Notes under the pieces: generated by a model
What the model was told of the DNA's origin: nothing
Database searches by the model: none
What the model saw: the letters and a program-made list of their open reading frames with translations, nothing else
Part shown: piece after piece, positions 24,058 to 37,175 of the stretch
How the letters are laid out: each line of letters starts with the position of its first letter
How positions within the stretch are numbered: the first letter of the stretch is position 1
Assembly: GCA_014549065.1 (NCBI GenBank)
Contig: JACDOX010000226.1
Location: 1,002,288 to 1,066,287, forward strand
Reading direction: 5' to 3'
Source of the DNA: Cardinalis cardinalis
Taxonomy: Eukaryota; Chordata; Aves; Passeriformes; Cardinalidae
Length of the DNA: 64,000 nucleotides
Translations under genes and position numbers: made by a program

Positions 24058-27000
24058 GAGGTGGGATTTACATTCCCAGGTGTAAGTGGTGCTATCTGTT
24101 AGAAACAATGCATTTTTTTGTTTTTATGCTGTAATAGGAATAAATCTAACCCTCATAAAGACTTCTATATTACACATAGCCTGTTTTCTATAATGTATGG
24201 ATGCACACTGGTGTGTGTTTTTCCTTTGCACTGCAGGATGTTACAGGACTCTGCCTTATTTAAGTCTCCAGCAGTAGAAAAATCACACCAGGTTCATTAG
24301 GAAAGGCCATAAATATATTTTTTTTGGAGTGGGGGTGCAAAGGGGATGAGGAGGNATGGGAGGGTGAAACAACATTGACATTTATGAGTGAATGGATGGT
24401 AATAAATGAATGTTGTAGCAAGAGCCAGAGTGATACTTTTCTCTTCTTACTGACATTCAGTGATGCTTTGAAGACAGCAGGAAGCTTTGCTTTGAATCCC
24501 CAGCATATCAAAATTAGATAATTTAAATTTATTTTTTTATAAATTTACCTTATCCTGGAGCAGTTTTTATTAAAGATGCTAATTGCCCAGACCCTGACTA
24601 ATGCAGGCTGCACTGTGCTGCTGGATTATTCTCCTCTGTGCCTTCTGAAATAAGGCAAAAATGAAAGCAGGAGATGTAAGTACCCTTTTAGTGCTTTAAT
24701 ACTGCAAATGCCATTGCAAGTGGAATTTAGCCCGAAGCCAGGGCACCATGGGCAGCTTGCACAGAGCTCTGTTCCCCATTAGCACATCTGAACCAAGTGT
24801 GCTGGACACAACATCCTTCATCAAGGAGCTGCTACAAGATTTTGTTCTGTCTCTAACAGATGTGGAGTTGCACACTGAATTTTAGAGATGTGTATCTGTA
24901 TGTGTGAACTGGGTCACAATATCCTGGCAGCACTGATAGATCAGCTTGATTAATGACATAATTAATGGCAGAATACGGGGTGGCTGTCCTGCAGTTGATG
25001 GCTGTGTGTTTGTGGGGGATGATGCTTCCACCCCATCCCACAGCAGCAGCTGCTTGGCCATGTTAGTGAGTGCTGCCTCTGGGATGAAAGGGACTTGAAA
25101 GTCTCAGTGACAGCCTGCTGCACGCTTCCTCCTTTGTTGCTTTAAGGCAGCCTTCAGTTTTTCCGTTTAATTTTCTTGCATAAATCGAATGTCTTAAAAT
25201 ATCAACACTTCCTAATGACTTTTTTTTTTCCTCAANCTGAGCCTTATTTCCCTCTAACCATTTTAAGAAATCCTCATACTTGTCAGATTTATCTCTTTCA
25301 AGTATTTAGATGCCTCTTTAATAGATTAACTGTTTGACCATTTTCTTTTATGCTTCCTTTATTGGTGAGGAAAGAAACTATAGATTTTTTTTCCAGGCAA
25401 AAATAAGTCTATGGGGCAGCAGTGTTTATGCTGGATGAGAGCCTGGGAATCTTAACTGCTTTCTTCACAGACTGTAAGCACAACCAACTTAATGTCTCTT
25501 TATGGATTACATTGAATTGTAACTCTTCAGTGTTCCTGATGCTTATTTAGATGATTTTTTTTAAGGATGCTGAATGATTCTGTGCACCATGCACAGTATA
25601 TTTTCATTGTCCTTATAATTTATATTTTAATGTACTTTTGCTTTTTATAAGCTCTGCCAGTTTAACTGATGACTTATCTTGCTGCTTTTTATGTGGGGAG
25701 AATAATTAAAGATACAGCAGCTCTGGTGGAGCCCAGAGTCTTGCCCACATTCCCCAGAGAGTTTTTTCTCCCTGGATTCACCCAGCATTCCCATTTTACT
25801 GTGGTACCCCCTGAACCCTGTACTTGCTGGCTCTTGGCTGGCACGGGGGTGACCTGGGAGAAGCAGACTGTGTGCAGTGCCCTTTGCTGGGCTTTCTGGA
25901 AGGATCCTGCTTGCCCTGGCTGGTGGGACTGTGTGAATCCATCACTGGGTTCAATCAGATGAAACACNGCTCAGGTGGGAGCTCAGGGAGTCAGCACAAG
26001 TTAGGGTGGCTGGGATTTATCCCAGAATAATTGCCTGTCTCATCTTCCTCTAATTCAATAGTTTACTGAACATCTTTCANGTTTCAGGGCACAAGATAAG
26101 GGGTTTTAAAGGAGTGTCCCTCAACTTGCCGAGCTCAGGCACAGCTCTGGCTACAAGAGGGTTTGGAATGAGAGCTTTCATTCACAGCACCTTAGCTCTG
26201 GGNGCAGGGAGAGGTGAGCGTGTCTGAAACGCAAATTTTCAGAGGAAATGGGATCACTCAAGTACTGACCAAGGTGTAAATTTGCTTCCTAGAGCAACTG
26301 GAAATGTAAATTTGCTATTTAAAGTCAATTACTGTTAATTTGGGTGGCTTAAATGGCTAATGGCAAGCAGAACGTTTTGTACCCCTGGTGAGGTGAGTAG
26401 CTGTTGAAAGGGTAGTGGATTTTTATGGCGTTCTAAAAAGAATTCAGAAATACTGGTTTTCTTCTTGCCTGTGCACTGAAGTGTACCATATTCCAGTCTA
26501 AGTGTCTGAGCTGCCACAGGGACTGTTCTCATACTTGTCACTAATTTGCCAGTTATTTTAACTTGTACATCCTGTAACCTCTTGCAGTAGCAGTGCCTGT
26601 GATAGCAGGCATGTTAAATTGTGTTTTAGAGATGCATCTGAAATACTCTGTGCATCTGGAGAGCCCTACAAAGCAGCTGGAAACCAAATTGTTCCTCACT
26701 GGTGACTCCAGCTCTGTTGAAAGCAGAGGCTTTACAGGTGCAGGCTCAGGTGTTTTCATGCTGTTTTTAGAGTCTTAAGGAATAAATAAAGCCTCTGTAG
26801 GTCAGTGCTGGCATTGTGTGAACTTTCTTCAGCAATACAAACTGTAGGGTCTCACTGACATTAATGACTTGCCCTCACCTGGAACTTGGTTTGTGCAACA
26901 TCCCAGCTGAAGGCTGAGAGAGAGAGGAAGGAATGATTGATCAAGGCTCAGTTCTGGTGAGAGGAGCTTGTATCCTACCAAAATGTGTTGCTAGAATTGC

Positions 27001-27392
27001 AATCTCTTTCCTCAGTCCCGGTTTGAATAGAGGGAATTTGGAGAACAAAGGTACGTGAATAGCTATCTCTGTGCTTATTCATTGCAATTTATCGTGAGTC
27101 CTTCAGATGAAAGATGCTATGAAAGACTCAAAATACCCTGTAAAATAAAACAAAACGTGCCTGGAAGGTGTAACAGACCTAAGTGAGTTAACATCTGCTC
27201 CATGGGCTCAGCTGAAGCCTCCAGGGCAGATCTCAGCTCCCAGAAAGCTGAGCTGGGTGAGGGGAAGCAGAGCTGTGCAGGCTCTGCAGTGAGCCAGGTG
27301 AGCACTGAGGAGTGAGCTTTTATGTTCTGATTGCTCTTTATCACCTGCCATTTCTGGGGAGCTGGGTTGGTATTAGCTGTATAAAATATGTC

Positions 27393-27799
27393 TGTCACAT
27401 TCATGTTCTCTGAAAAATCCCTTCACCCAGGGTTTTTCTCCTGGGAAGCTGAGAAGCCTCAGAGAAAAGGAAAACAATTCTTATCTCATTTGCTTCTCCT
27501 GTGTTGTGCTCATGTGGAATGTGTTTGGAGATTGTTTACCCACAGGNGATTGTTNCATTGGATTCTGCTGGGAGTTGTTTTCACTCTTTGGCCAATCAGG
27601 GCCAAGCTGTGTCAGGACTCTGGAGAGAGTCACCAGTTTTCATTATTATCTTTTTAGCCTTCTGTCAGTATCCTTTCAGTATTCTTTAGTGTAGTATAGT
27701 ACTCTTTAATATAATATAGTATAAAGTAATAAATTAGCCTTCTGAGAATATGGAGTCAGATTCATCATTCCTTCGTCTTGGGGCAACACAAATACAATA
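27393..27799 (+). mobile_element. Solo LTR, ERVK-like subfamily B
   Basis: It starts TGTCACATTCATGTTCTC and shares the subfamily-B body (a TTGCTTCTCCTGTGTTGTGC stretch, then GGCCAATCAGGGCCAAGC) with the copy at 51750. Target duplications TATGTC are perfect at 27387-27392 and 27800-27805. The 3' end then reads TACAATA instead of the usual CA, as in the 51750 copy. Confidence 0.88.
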
Positions 27800-28045
27800 T
27801 ATGTCTTCAGGAAGATGTAGAAATGTCATGGGCTCCTTTTGGTTTTGCCTCTGAAAAAGCTGCATGCTGAGCAAGGGAATACAAAGAAGTGTGTGTTTGC
27901 AAACTGGCAGAGAAGAGAATAAACTCACATACAGAATTAAAAGATCCTATTTAGCTTCTTAAGAGAAGCTTATCTGGAAATTGTTTGTGTTAATTAAGGT
28001 GACACCCCCTGTGCTGTCATTTCTGTGGCAGTTTCAGTAGANAGG

Positions 28046-28436
28046 TGTCACTGTCATATTATCTGAAAAAATCTCCTTGCCCAGGATTTTTCTCCTGGGA
28101 AGCTGAGAAGCCTCAGAGAAAAAAGGAAAACAATATTCTCATTTGCTTCTCCTGTGTTTTGCTGCTTTGGAATGTGGTTGGAGATTGTTTATCCAACATG
28201 TGAATTGTTTTGACTTAATGACCAATCACGGCCAAGCTGTGTCAGAGTTCTGGAAGGAGTCACAAGTTTTCATTACTATCTTTTAACCTTCTGTCTGTAT
28301 CCTTTCTCTATTCTTTAGTGTAGTTTAGNGTAATATTTTTAATATAATACAGATCATAAAATAAATTAGCCTTCTAATAACATGGAGTCAAATTAATNAT
28401 TTCCTCCCCTCGACGGGAGTCTCAGAAAACACCACA
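28046..28436 (+). mobile_element. Solo LTR, ERVK-like subfamily A
   Basis: It starts TGTCACTGTCATATTATC and ends ACACCACA. The left target duplication is GANAGG (28040-28045) and the right one GACAGG (28437-28442), so they match at every called base. It is 391 bp long. It lies only about 250 bp downstream of the solo LTR at 27393, as an independent insertion in the same orientation. Confidence 0.92.
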
Positions 28437-28442
28437 GACAGG

Positions 28443-31400
28443 TGTCTTTATAAATTCAGCAATATGCCATATTCAAGAGCTCAGCCATGTGAGTTGGTCT
28501 TCAGCATCCCCAGTGATTATTTCACTGCTTCAAGTGCTGTAACTTTTTTATTAAGGGTGGTGGAAATAATGTTGCTGAGGTTTTGTGGTTTGCTTCATTT
28601 CCCCCCCCCCCCCCATTGTGGTTGGGCAGAGGAGAAAACTTGCCAAGTTTTTCAACTTGTCTGGTTTAGCCTTGCAGACATTGCTCCTTGTTATGCTGCT
28701 CTCTATTACATTAAGAAGCTCTTTAGGAGCTGGTATCTTTTCCCCAAGGACACACTTGTAATCAAGTCCCTTTCAATCTTTTTGATAAAATAACCAGAGC
28801 GATCTTTTGCCTACTCTCTGTTATGAGACACTTTCTGGACCTAAAACAAATATTCTTCTGCTTTCCATAGCATCTTGACTTTTTTTACTGTGTTTTTCCA
28901 ATATTGCCAGTGAATGTGAACATTGGTTTTAAGGGTACCAGTATCTGTCACGTGCAGTGGTGGGAAGAGCTGCTGTTCCTTTCTCATAAATCCAGGAAAG
29001 CCTTAAAATTGCACAGGTCATTAGTGCTTTATTACTGGTTTTGTGCTTCATTATTGGTATTGTTACTGAGAGTATGAACCATTAATCTCCCTCGACTTTT
29101 CCACTTACCAAAATTTCCCGTTCCACGGAGAGTCCTGCCCTTTCCTAGAGCAGCCCTGCCTGGGATTGCACTNAAATCCCAGTTGTGGGAGTGGATGTGT
29201 CCCTGTGGAAGCCCTCCAGGCTGCTGGGTGGGACAGCCCTTCCTGATCAGCATCTCCCAGCTCACCAAACCCTTGTGCTGGAGGGGCTGAGCTTCACCCC
29301 AGCTGCNGATAAACACAGTGATATCTGATACCCTGAGCTGCTCCTTGCTGGAGAGCTCATGACAAAACTCAGATCACAGCTCCTGACAACCACTGTGGAG
29401 CAATCAACTCCCTATTCCTTACTCTGCTTTAATTTCCTTACAGCTTACAGTATCTATTAGGGAATTGTGTGCATTATTAAATCAAACACCTTAAAGCTCT
29501 CAAAACTTCGCATCTGCCAAGGTCAGCTCGATGAAGGGATATCAACCCAACCTTCTAGAAATTCCTGCCTCTTAATTTTCCCTCAGTCACAAAGCTGGAC
29601 ACATTTTTTCCTTTTTTTTTTTTGCCCAAGATTTAGCCCAGAGCAAACCAGTTTTTGTGCAGCTGAGTCACTTCCCTTGCCTTACATGGATATTGGTATG
29701 ATATTATCAGTCTTCAGAGATGTATTAAAATTAGCACCAGCATGTCAACCATGTCCCAGGGTGCTTTCAGCGAGTTCCTGTTGTTATCCTTTGAGTTGCT
29801 CTTGATTGCAGCTGCAGCATGAAGTACTTTGTCTTTCTCAAGTGATACAAGTATATCCTCCTCCTTCACTCAAAATGCAAATGCAAAAATATTTATCGAA
29901 CTTTTCTGTCATTATTAATAATTTTGCCCTTCTTCTGCAGCAATGGGCCCATGCCAATGATAAAAATCTCATTACACTTTAAAACAACACCTCTTTGTCA
30001 TACTTAGCCTTTCTGCTGTGGGTTTTCCCTGGTGCCTTTTGATTGTTCTATCAGTTATTCTCTATTTTACAGTCTTGTGTCCATTAACTGTCTCCTAAAA
30101 CTTTGTAATAATCTGAGTTTCCCATCTCCTGCTGTGGGGAACGTTGGCTCCTTGCTAACCCCATCAGAGGTGATAAGGATGAACCTCCTCAGATAACTGA
30201 GCACTGGAGCAGCTCTGGGACTGACCTATTGCATGTGAGCCACCTGTGACTCAGCCAATGAAATCTGATGCTTATTTTAGAGCAAATCAACTTTTAATTT
30301 TTTTTTTCTAGTGCCACCTAAGGGAATTAATTTTAAATTCACTGGGATTTATTGGAAGCTTAATGCTACCTTTGAGTCTCTTTAAACTCCCAGCCTGATT
30401 TCTTTTTTCTTTTTCTAAGTGTCATGAATATATGTGTAAGTGCTCTTGACTTTGTGAGAGAAACTGCCTTTGGTATTTCTGACAAAATTGTAACAATCCG
30501 CTTCTAGAAATTGTTGGGTTTTGGTGCTGAAGTGGAATTGTGTAACACCCAACACCATGGAGCACAAAATGTGTGCCAGACAGAACTGGACTTGTTCTAG
30601 GCCTGATGCTGTGTCTTTCTTATTTTCAGGGACATGGTTATTCAGGATTTGGAGGGGGAAAGATGGTAAATATTGCAGAGAGCTCAGGTTGCACCAACTT
30701 GTGATCACTGGCAGTGCTTAATTTGATGTTCTTGCTGAGTGAACTGGATTTTTATAAACTTTGCTATGGTTCTGCCCTCAAGTTCAGAGGAAATCTTGTC
30801 TGTATCTGCAGAGCTGAAGACTTCTGCCTTGTGTGAGCTGTGTTGCTGCTGTATGACATGGGCAGTGAAATTTAATCTTTGCTTTGCCTAAGCTTTAAAA
30901 CTAAAAATAGTTCACCTGTCATGGAAGGGACTCTTCAATAGTATTAACCAGGACTTGGGCAAGGCTGTGAGAGAGTAATGGGGGTGTCATGCACATGAAA
31001 GTGCTGGACTATATAACCTGCATTTCATTTTTCCCCCATTTCCCCAGGGGCAGCTCTGCTTAGCGGGCTGAAGGAGGGGAAATCCAGTCCTGGCCCAAGC
31101 ACTNAGGATGAGGTGAAACATTTCCTAACTGGAAACCACTTGTCTTGCAATTAGTAAACCCTTCCCATGTGAGGTTTCCCTGATTACACAGATTTTGGAA
31201 GTTGTGCTTTTACAATTTCACTCATTAAGATATTGCTTTTACTGCAGTCTGAGCAGGTTTATTTCTGGCCCTAGCAGAAAGCAATTACTGCAGCTACAAA
31301 AACATTGAGTATTGAACTAGAATNCTCAGCCTGAGAATTTCTGGACCAATCTTTTTTTACTTCTGGTGAAGCAGGATTTGGTGGTGCTATACCAAGAGGA

Positions 31401-33409
31401 ATTGGATATATGCTGTTTTGATTTTAAAACAACAAAAAGCACCCCTAAATTCCCCAACCCTATAAAAATCTAAACTATGGTTTGAGGCCTAATGCATATC
31501 AAGGTGGGTTTTGTTGGTATNGTGTAGAGTAGACTGGGTTTGTGGGGTTTTTTGGGGTGAGTTTTTATGATCTTGATTTTAGTAAAATGGTGTCTTACAA
31601 TGATTTTTTTTTTTATGTATGAGGGCTGGCTGGAGATTTGGTGGTAGGATTTTTAATTTAAAGGTGAGGTGAAATNTTAGCTGAGGATGCTGTTTCCTGT
31701 TTAGGTGCCCAGTCTGAATTCAGTCCTGCATCCACCCAAACCAGTGGCAATCCTGTGTCAGCTTCCNGGGCTCAGAACTGGGTGGCTTCAAACACCAGCA
31801 TAACCTCTGGTTGCTTACAGGAATAGAAAAAGTGCAGCAAACACTGAATGCATTCTCAAATTTTTGTGCAAACACTGATTTCTACATGTATTTGTGGAGT
31901 TCTTGCCTCCATTTCGCTCCTTTATGTGCCTCTGGTTCTGGGGGGTTTTCATGGATTTGTTTAGTGAGGTATTGCAGCTGGGCATGGCTATTTCAGCAGA
32001 TAAACCTGGATCAGCTGGTTTGATGCAATTCTTGCTCAGGGCTCATGGAAAGCCAATTTTGGCACTGCACTCTGGGGGTTTGAAGCCAGGCTGGNCATCC
32101 AGCTCTGGAATAAGCTGCTCTTGGGAGGTGGCAGGAGTGCTGCACAAACCCATGGCTNTAGCAAGTGAATCCAGCACCTGGGAAGTCTGTCTGAAGCTGG
32201 TTTAAACAAATTCTTGAAAGCTTTCCATCTATTTTTACTAAAAGCTGGGCTTTTGAAAGGAAGCTCTGATTATTCACTAAGTTTCCCATCTTTGGGTTTT
32301 GTTTAACTGCTGTGAGCCATAAGGATACTGATACCAGGGCATTAATTACATGTTTTAGTTCTAAAACTGGTTCTGCTCTGCACCTCTTCAGTGTGTTGGC
32401 AGCACTTGACCCCTGTTTTCCTGTCTGTCTAATGAAGATAATGATGCTGCTCTGCTCAACACAGTTAGCATAAGGTACTTGAATATAAAAAGATAAAAAG
32501 ATGGCAGCTGAAAAAGAAGCTTTAAAAAGTTTAGGTGTGCCTACATGTCATGTAGATAATCAGGAGAGTTTGTGCACTTGGTTTGAGTGGGAGTGTGAGA
32601 GCCACACCTTGCCATAGCAGGAGGGCTGGAAATGAGGTGAGTTCTCTGCTTTCAGAGAACTCTCTCAAATGCTGTTTTCTATTAGATGGTAAAGCTGATG
32701 GTTTGGGCACTGAGAGCCTTGCCAGGTTCCCAGTAGGGGACTGATTCTTCACACAGCTTTGAGTGCACAGCCACTTAGTAACTTCCCAGGCTAAAATGCT
32801 TTCTCCCATCAAAAGCTTAGAGCTTTGTGGTGCTGGTTTTTTTTAATTTTTTTTTTTCAAGAGACTCTGTGTAAGTGAGCTGGAAATATCATCAGTAGCT
32901 GTGATTCAAGTGAAATTCCTGCTGCTAATTACACAGGCTTTTTGCTAAAGGTAGTAAATAGAAATCATTCATGGGTCCTTAGAGGCCTCAAAATCATTCA
33001 GTATTCAGGGTAAATATATCAGGGAGCTTCATAAGAGAATAATTTTAAAACAAAGCCTGGTCAGCTCTTTAATAATTTACTGATTGTGATAGGAAGGAGA
33101 ATATCTAATAACCAGCAAGATTGGCTTTCAAGTAGAAAATAAATTAGTGTTAGAGGAGNGTTTTTTCAAAGAATCATAATTACTATTAGAGAAACATTTG
33201 GTTATCATATCAGTGCTTGATTGCTTTACAAGCACTTACNGAGGCAAAGGCACTTTATGTGATTGTTTAGGAAGCTGCAAAGACANATTTATTCACATGA
33301 CACTTGTCTGAAACAGGGAGCTCTCAGCAGCCTTATCAAGTCCAGTCTTAAAATGCTGTGAGTGGTGCACTAAAAGGTTTTTGTATCTGATGGCCACCTC
33401 TGTTCACTG
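28443..33409. other. No gene seen
   Basis: About 5 kb of non-coding sequence with a poly-C run at 28601 and several T-rich patches (near 29608, 30299 and 31603). No transposon or exon could be supported. Confidence 0.55.
28601..28614. repeat. Poly-C run (14 bases)
   Basis: An uninterrupted run of 14 C in otherwise unremarkable sequence. Confidence 0.95.
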
Positions 33410-33732
33410 GTCTGCCATGGGAAGGGATGCCCCAAGCACTGGAACACCTCTCCTATGAGGCCTGGGATTACTCAGTCTGAAGAAGAGAAAGTTCCAGAAG
33501 ATATCGGACCCCTCTGGTGTCTAAGGGGGCTCCCAGAGACCTGGAGAGGGGCTCTGTTGGGACAGGACAAGGGGGAATGGCTTTAAACTGAAAGAAGTTA
33601 GACCTGAACTGAATATTGGCAGGGAATTCCTGCCTGTGAGGGTGGGCAGGCACAGGGTGCCCAGAGAAGCTGTGGCTGCTCCATCCCTGGAAATGTCCAA
33701 GGCCAGGCTGGATGGGGCTTGGAGCACCCTGG
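33410..33732 (+). mobile_element. CR1 LINE 3' fragment, 5' of LTR insertion
   Basis: CR1 sense sequence runs through GGGAATTCCTGCCTGTGAGG, GCCCAGAGAAGCTGTGGCTG and GGATGGGGCTTGGAGCACCC. It is interrupted at 33733 by the family-D LTR and continues at 34016 to about 34118. Confidence 0.88.
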
Positions 33733-34015
33733 TGTCCCTCTAGGACACAAAATAAAATGACACAGACACTGGAACTTCCAAGGTACAAAGAAGGGCGGTT
33801 TAATTTCTGACTCCAACATTTACAGGTTTTCAAAAGCTACAGTGGATTGGAGGGTGACAGTACCACCTCTCCAATGACACTGGACAAAACAACAGCCCAT
33901 CAAATTTCTCCTCCTCCAGAAAAGAATGTAAACCAATAATTATTTACATAAAACTGTGAGAAAGTTTGTTACAAGAATGTAAACATCAGAAGGTTTAGAA
34001 GAACTTAGAAGAACA
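33733..34015 (-). mobile_element. LTR of a second family (D), inserted in CR1
   Basis: This block aligns throughout with the element at 34483-34772, for example the shared GTAAACATCAGAAGG and CTCCTCCTCCAGAAA stretches. Like that copy it reads as an LTR on the minus strand. It interrupts a CR1 3' end. The flanks are an 18-bp direct repeat (33715-33732 and 34016-34033, one mismatch), not the expected 6 bp. The minus-strand 5' terminus lacks the TGTCG seen in the sister copy, so its true end may lie inside the second repeat. Confidence 0.75.
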
Positions 34016-34118
34016 GGGCTTGGAGCAACCTGGGACCANGGAAGGTCCCTGCCCATGGCAGGGGGGTGGAAGAAGATGAGCTTTAAGTTTCCTTGAAACC
34101 CAAACCATTCTGTGACTT
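34016..34118 (+). mobile_element. CR1 LINE 3' end, 3' of LTR insertion
   Basis: This contains the last part of the CR1 3' end (GGGCTTGGAGCAACCTGGGA, CCCTGCCCATGGCAGGGGGG, CCCAAACCATTCTGTGA). It repeats the 18 bases found at 33715-33732, so the CR1 sequence overlaps itself across the LTR. Confidence 0.85.
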
Positions 34119-34482
34119 TGGCCAGCTGTCAGCTATTGAGTTTTATTTCTAAAAGCTGAATTTAGGATAGCTATAGGAATTCAATGGCCAATACAAGCTT
34201 GCACAGTAAGGCAAGTCCTTGCTGTAGGATATCTTGCATCTGCTGATGGTGCTGACTANGGCAAACCCAGATTAGAGCCTGCAGGAGAACATTAATGGGA
34301 AAAGAGAAATATGAGCAGTCCTTGCCTCCACCTTTCTGGAGGAGGACTGTTTTGGTCCAGGTGGCCCAAGGAGTTGGCTGCTGAAATGGCAGGGCCAGGG
34401 GGGTTGGTGAACTTGGCTTTATGGGAGNTTTCAGGCTCCTGAATAGGGAAGATGAAGAACCATCATGTGGGAAATGTAGAGA

Positions 34483-34772
34483 TGTCACAATACAACATGA
34501 AANGAACAACACTCACACACTGAGATGCCTAAGGTAAAACATGTTTATTTCTGGATCTTGATATTTCTAGAATTCCAAAAGTGGCCATNGATTGGAGGAT
34601 GAATTTTCCACCTCTCCAACCACACTGGTCAAACNAACAGTCCATCAATTCTCTCCTCCTCCAGAAAGGAATGCAAAACAATCATTATTTGCATGAAAAA
34701 TACGTGAGAAACTCCATTACAAAAATGTAAACATCAGAAGGCTTAGAAGAACTTTAGAAGAACAGGGCGACA
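34483..34772 (-). mobile_element. Solo LTR of family D
   Basis: On the plus strand it runs from TGTCACAATACAAC to CAGGGCGACA. On the minus strand it starts TGTCGCCCTG, ends TTGTGACA and carries an AAATAAACATG polyadenylation signal about 65 bases before the 3' end. It is flanked by TAGAGA (34477-34482) and TAGAGG (34773-34778), five of six matching. It is 290 bp long, a different family from the TGTCACTGTC set, and lies 0.5 kb from its sister copy. Confidence 0.82.
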
Positions 34773-35732
34773 TAGAGGGGAGGCNTTGCACCCTTGTGCA
34801 AGTCTTGAGGGAGTCTACAAATGTTAATTGTTCACCTAAACACCTTTTGATGGACTGTGCCATGGGNTGGGATGTCAAAGGAGGAGGGAAAGTTGAATTA
34901 AATAGTGAAGGAATGGCTGTTCCAGGAATATTAATAGGAAGGGTGCTGGGGTTGTGTTTCCTACAGGCCCTTTGTCCCTGGCACCACCTTGGCCTGAGGA
35001 GGAGATTGCTCCTTTGCTTCCCAAGCTGCTGAAGTTCTGCTCTGTGACTCTGTGTTCCTGCCTCCTCTGCTAATGACTGTTAATGACACAGCACTGAGAG
35101 GAAAATATGGCCTTAATGAACCCTGATGAATGGCTATGTCTTAAAGAGGAATTAAGTGATATTTTTTTGGGGGTGGAGAGAGTGAAGATACATTAATTCT
35201 AATTACTTTTATTTTATGGGACTCTATATTTTTCCAAATAACTGATAAAGTTTATGCTTGGCTGTAACACTGCAGCAAATTCCTAACAAAAAATATTTGC
35301 TATCATTATGTTACCTTATAAATTTCTCTGTAGATTTTATTAGATAAGCTTCNTGAGCAATCCATTAAAAATGGGAGTTGTGGAATTTGCAAGTTTTCCA
35401 TGGAGTTTCCTTGAAAACATCCACGTTTTCCTGAATGAGGAGAGCATAATGGATGGGACTCTTTAGTCACAAGTCCTTGGCACATTGCAGGGGCTGGTGC
35501 TCTGNGTGCTGTGCAGGAAGAAGAAAGGCTTCCACCTTCTGCCAATGCTCAGCTGCTTTCTTTATGTGGGCTCAAATCCCCTGGGAACAGCTCAGAGAAA
35601 ATAAGGGGACAATTTATGGTTTACTCTGAGCTAATGCACGTCGTCATAAATTTTAACAGAACTGGTTTACTTTTAAAGTAATTCCTAATGTTCTAGGCCT
35701 CTTGCACTTTCTAGAGAAGTTGCAATCAGAAT

Positions 35733-35945
35733 TGCTGAGGTTGGAAGTGACCTTTAAAAGTTGTTAAGTCCAACTGTGTCNACACAGCAGCACCACCACG
35801 TTCAACTAATCCCCATCCTCAGTGCCACATCCACAGGGGTTTTGGAGCACTTGCAGGGATGGTGATTCCCCCGCTTCCTGGGCAGCCCATTCCAATGCCT
35901 GGCTACCCAATCAATGCAGAAATTTTTCCTACTTATCTCTACTTT
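35733..35945 (-). mobile_element. CR1 LINE fragment, minus strand
   Basis: Antisense CR1 starts at GCTGAGGTTGGAAGTGACCT. It continues through GTCCAACTGTGT, CACATCCACAGGGGTTTTGG and GGGCAGCCCATTCCAATGCC to AATTTTTCCTACTTATCTC. It is moderately diverged. Confidence 0.82.
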
Positions 35946-36115
35946 GTACTTCTGGGGCACATCCATGTAGTGACAGGTTCTGATTTTCTATCTGCAAAAT
36001 AGAAATGAAAAACCTGCTGCAGGTTCACATGTGTATGAAGGGCTGAATGCTTCTGGCTTCTCCTTTCTGCTAAACTGTGCTTCCCAAAGTTTCACAAGCT
36101 GGAGTGGTTGAGAAA

Positions 36116-36555
36116 NNNNNNNNNNNNNNNNNNNNNNNNNNNNNNNNNNNNNNNNNNNNNNNNNNNNNNNNNNNNNNNNNNNNNNNNNNNNNNNNNNNNN
36201 NNNNNNNNNNNNNNNNNNNNNNNNNNNNNNNNNNNNNNNNNNNNNNNNNNNNNNNNNNNNNNNNNNNNNNNNNNNNNNNNNNNNNNNNNNNNNNNNNNNN
36301 NNNNNNNNNNNNNNNNNNNNNNNNNNNNNNNNNNNNNNNNNNNNNNNNNNNNNNNNNNNNNNNNNNNNNNNNNNNNNNNNNNNNNNNNNNNNNNNNNNNN
36401 NNNNNNNNNNNNNNNNNNNNNNNNNNNNNNNNNNNNNNNNNNNNNNNNNNNNNNNNNNNNNNNNNNNNNNNNNNNNNNNNNNNNNNNNNNNNNNNNNNNN
36501 NNNNNNNNNNNNNNNNNNNNNNNNNNNNNNNNNNNNNNNNNNNNNNNNNNNNNNN
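36116..36555. other. Assembly gap (440 N)
   Basis: A run of unknown bases with unremarkable single-copy-looking flanks. Open frames across it are artefacts. Confidence 0.99.
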
Positions 36556-37175
36556 GTGAGGCAGTGGAAGAAGTGTCTGTGATTTGTCATGCTGTCCTTG
36601 ATGTATGTGGGGAAAAATTTACTTTCAGTTATGCTAGCTGGAGTTAAACTTGTCATGGTTGTTTATTCTTCCTTCTACCCCTAAAAAAAAAAAAATCAAG
36701 AGATTTCTACAAGTTTTTAGAATTAGTCATTTTTTCAATCATGCTATTGCCTGCTCCACAAACTGGGCTTGGAGTAATCTTTAACTGGAATGCTCCCTTC
36801 TTCATAGCTGTCAAACACAGCAGCTATTTCTGAATCCCAATAGANACAAAGACAGAATATCACTTTCAGATGTTTTGCTGAGGTTTCCTATTGCAAGAGG
36901 AATCTGAGTTGTCTGAGTTAAGTAGCAACAAATTCATGTTCCCTGCCTGGAGGAGCTGTCCTGTTCCTTGTGGCTGATGAAAAGGCCCTTGGTTCCCCTT
37001 TCACTGGCAGCATCCTCTGGAAAGCTGTGCAGAGCACCTGCTCGATGATGCAAATATCATCCAGATCCCCACTTCAGTGTTAATTCAGGTTAATTTTATA
37101 TCAAACATAACTTGCATGGAAGCTTTCAATGAGAAAAGTGAGCAGCATGAAGCACAAGAACTTGAGATGTGCCAT

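Larger units (their letters stand above)
17321..27386. other. No gene seen; repeats only
   Basis: Contains the minisatellite at 19651-19967, the duplication at 21252-21327, solo LTRs at 21605 and 23646, and the (TG)9 at 23362. The remaining sequence shows no supported exon. Confidence 0.55.
34779..37175. other. No gene seen; CR1 fragment and gap
   Basis: Holds the minus-strand CR1 at 35733-35945 and the N gap at 36116-36555. The rest is unremarkable. Confidence 0.55.

Noticed and set aside
35988..36656. Open frames across the second N gap
   Set aside because: Composed mostly of unknown bases.
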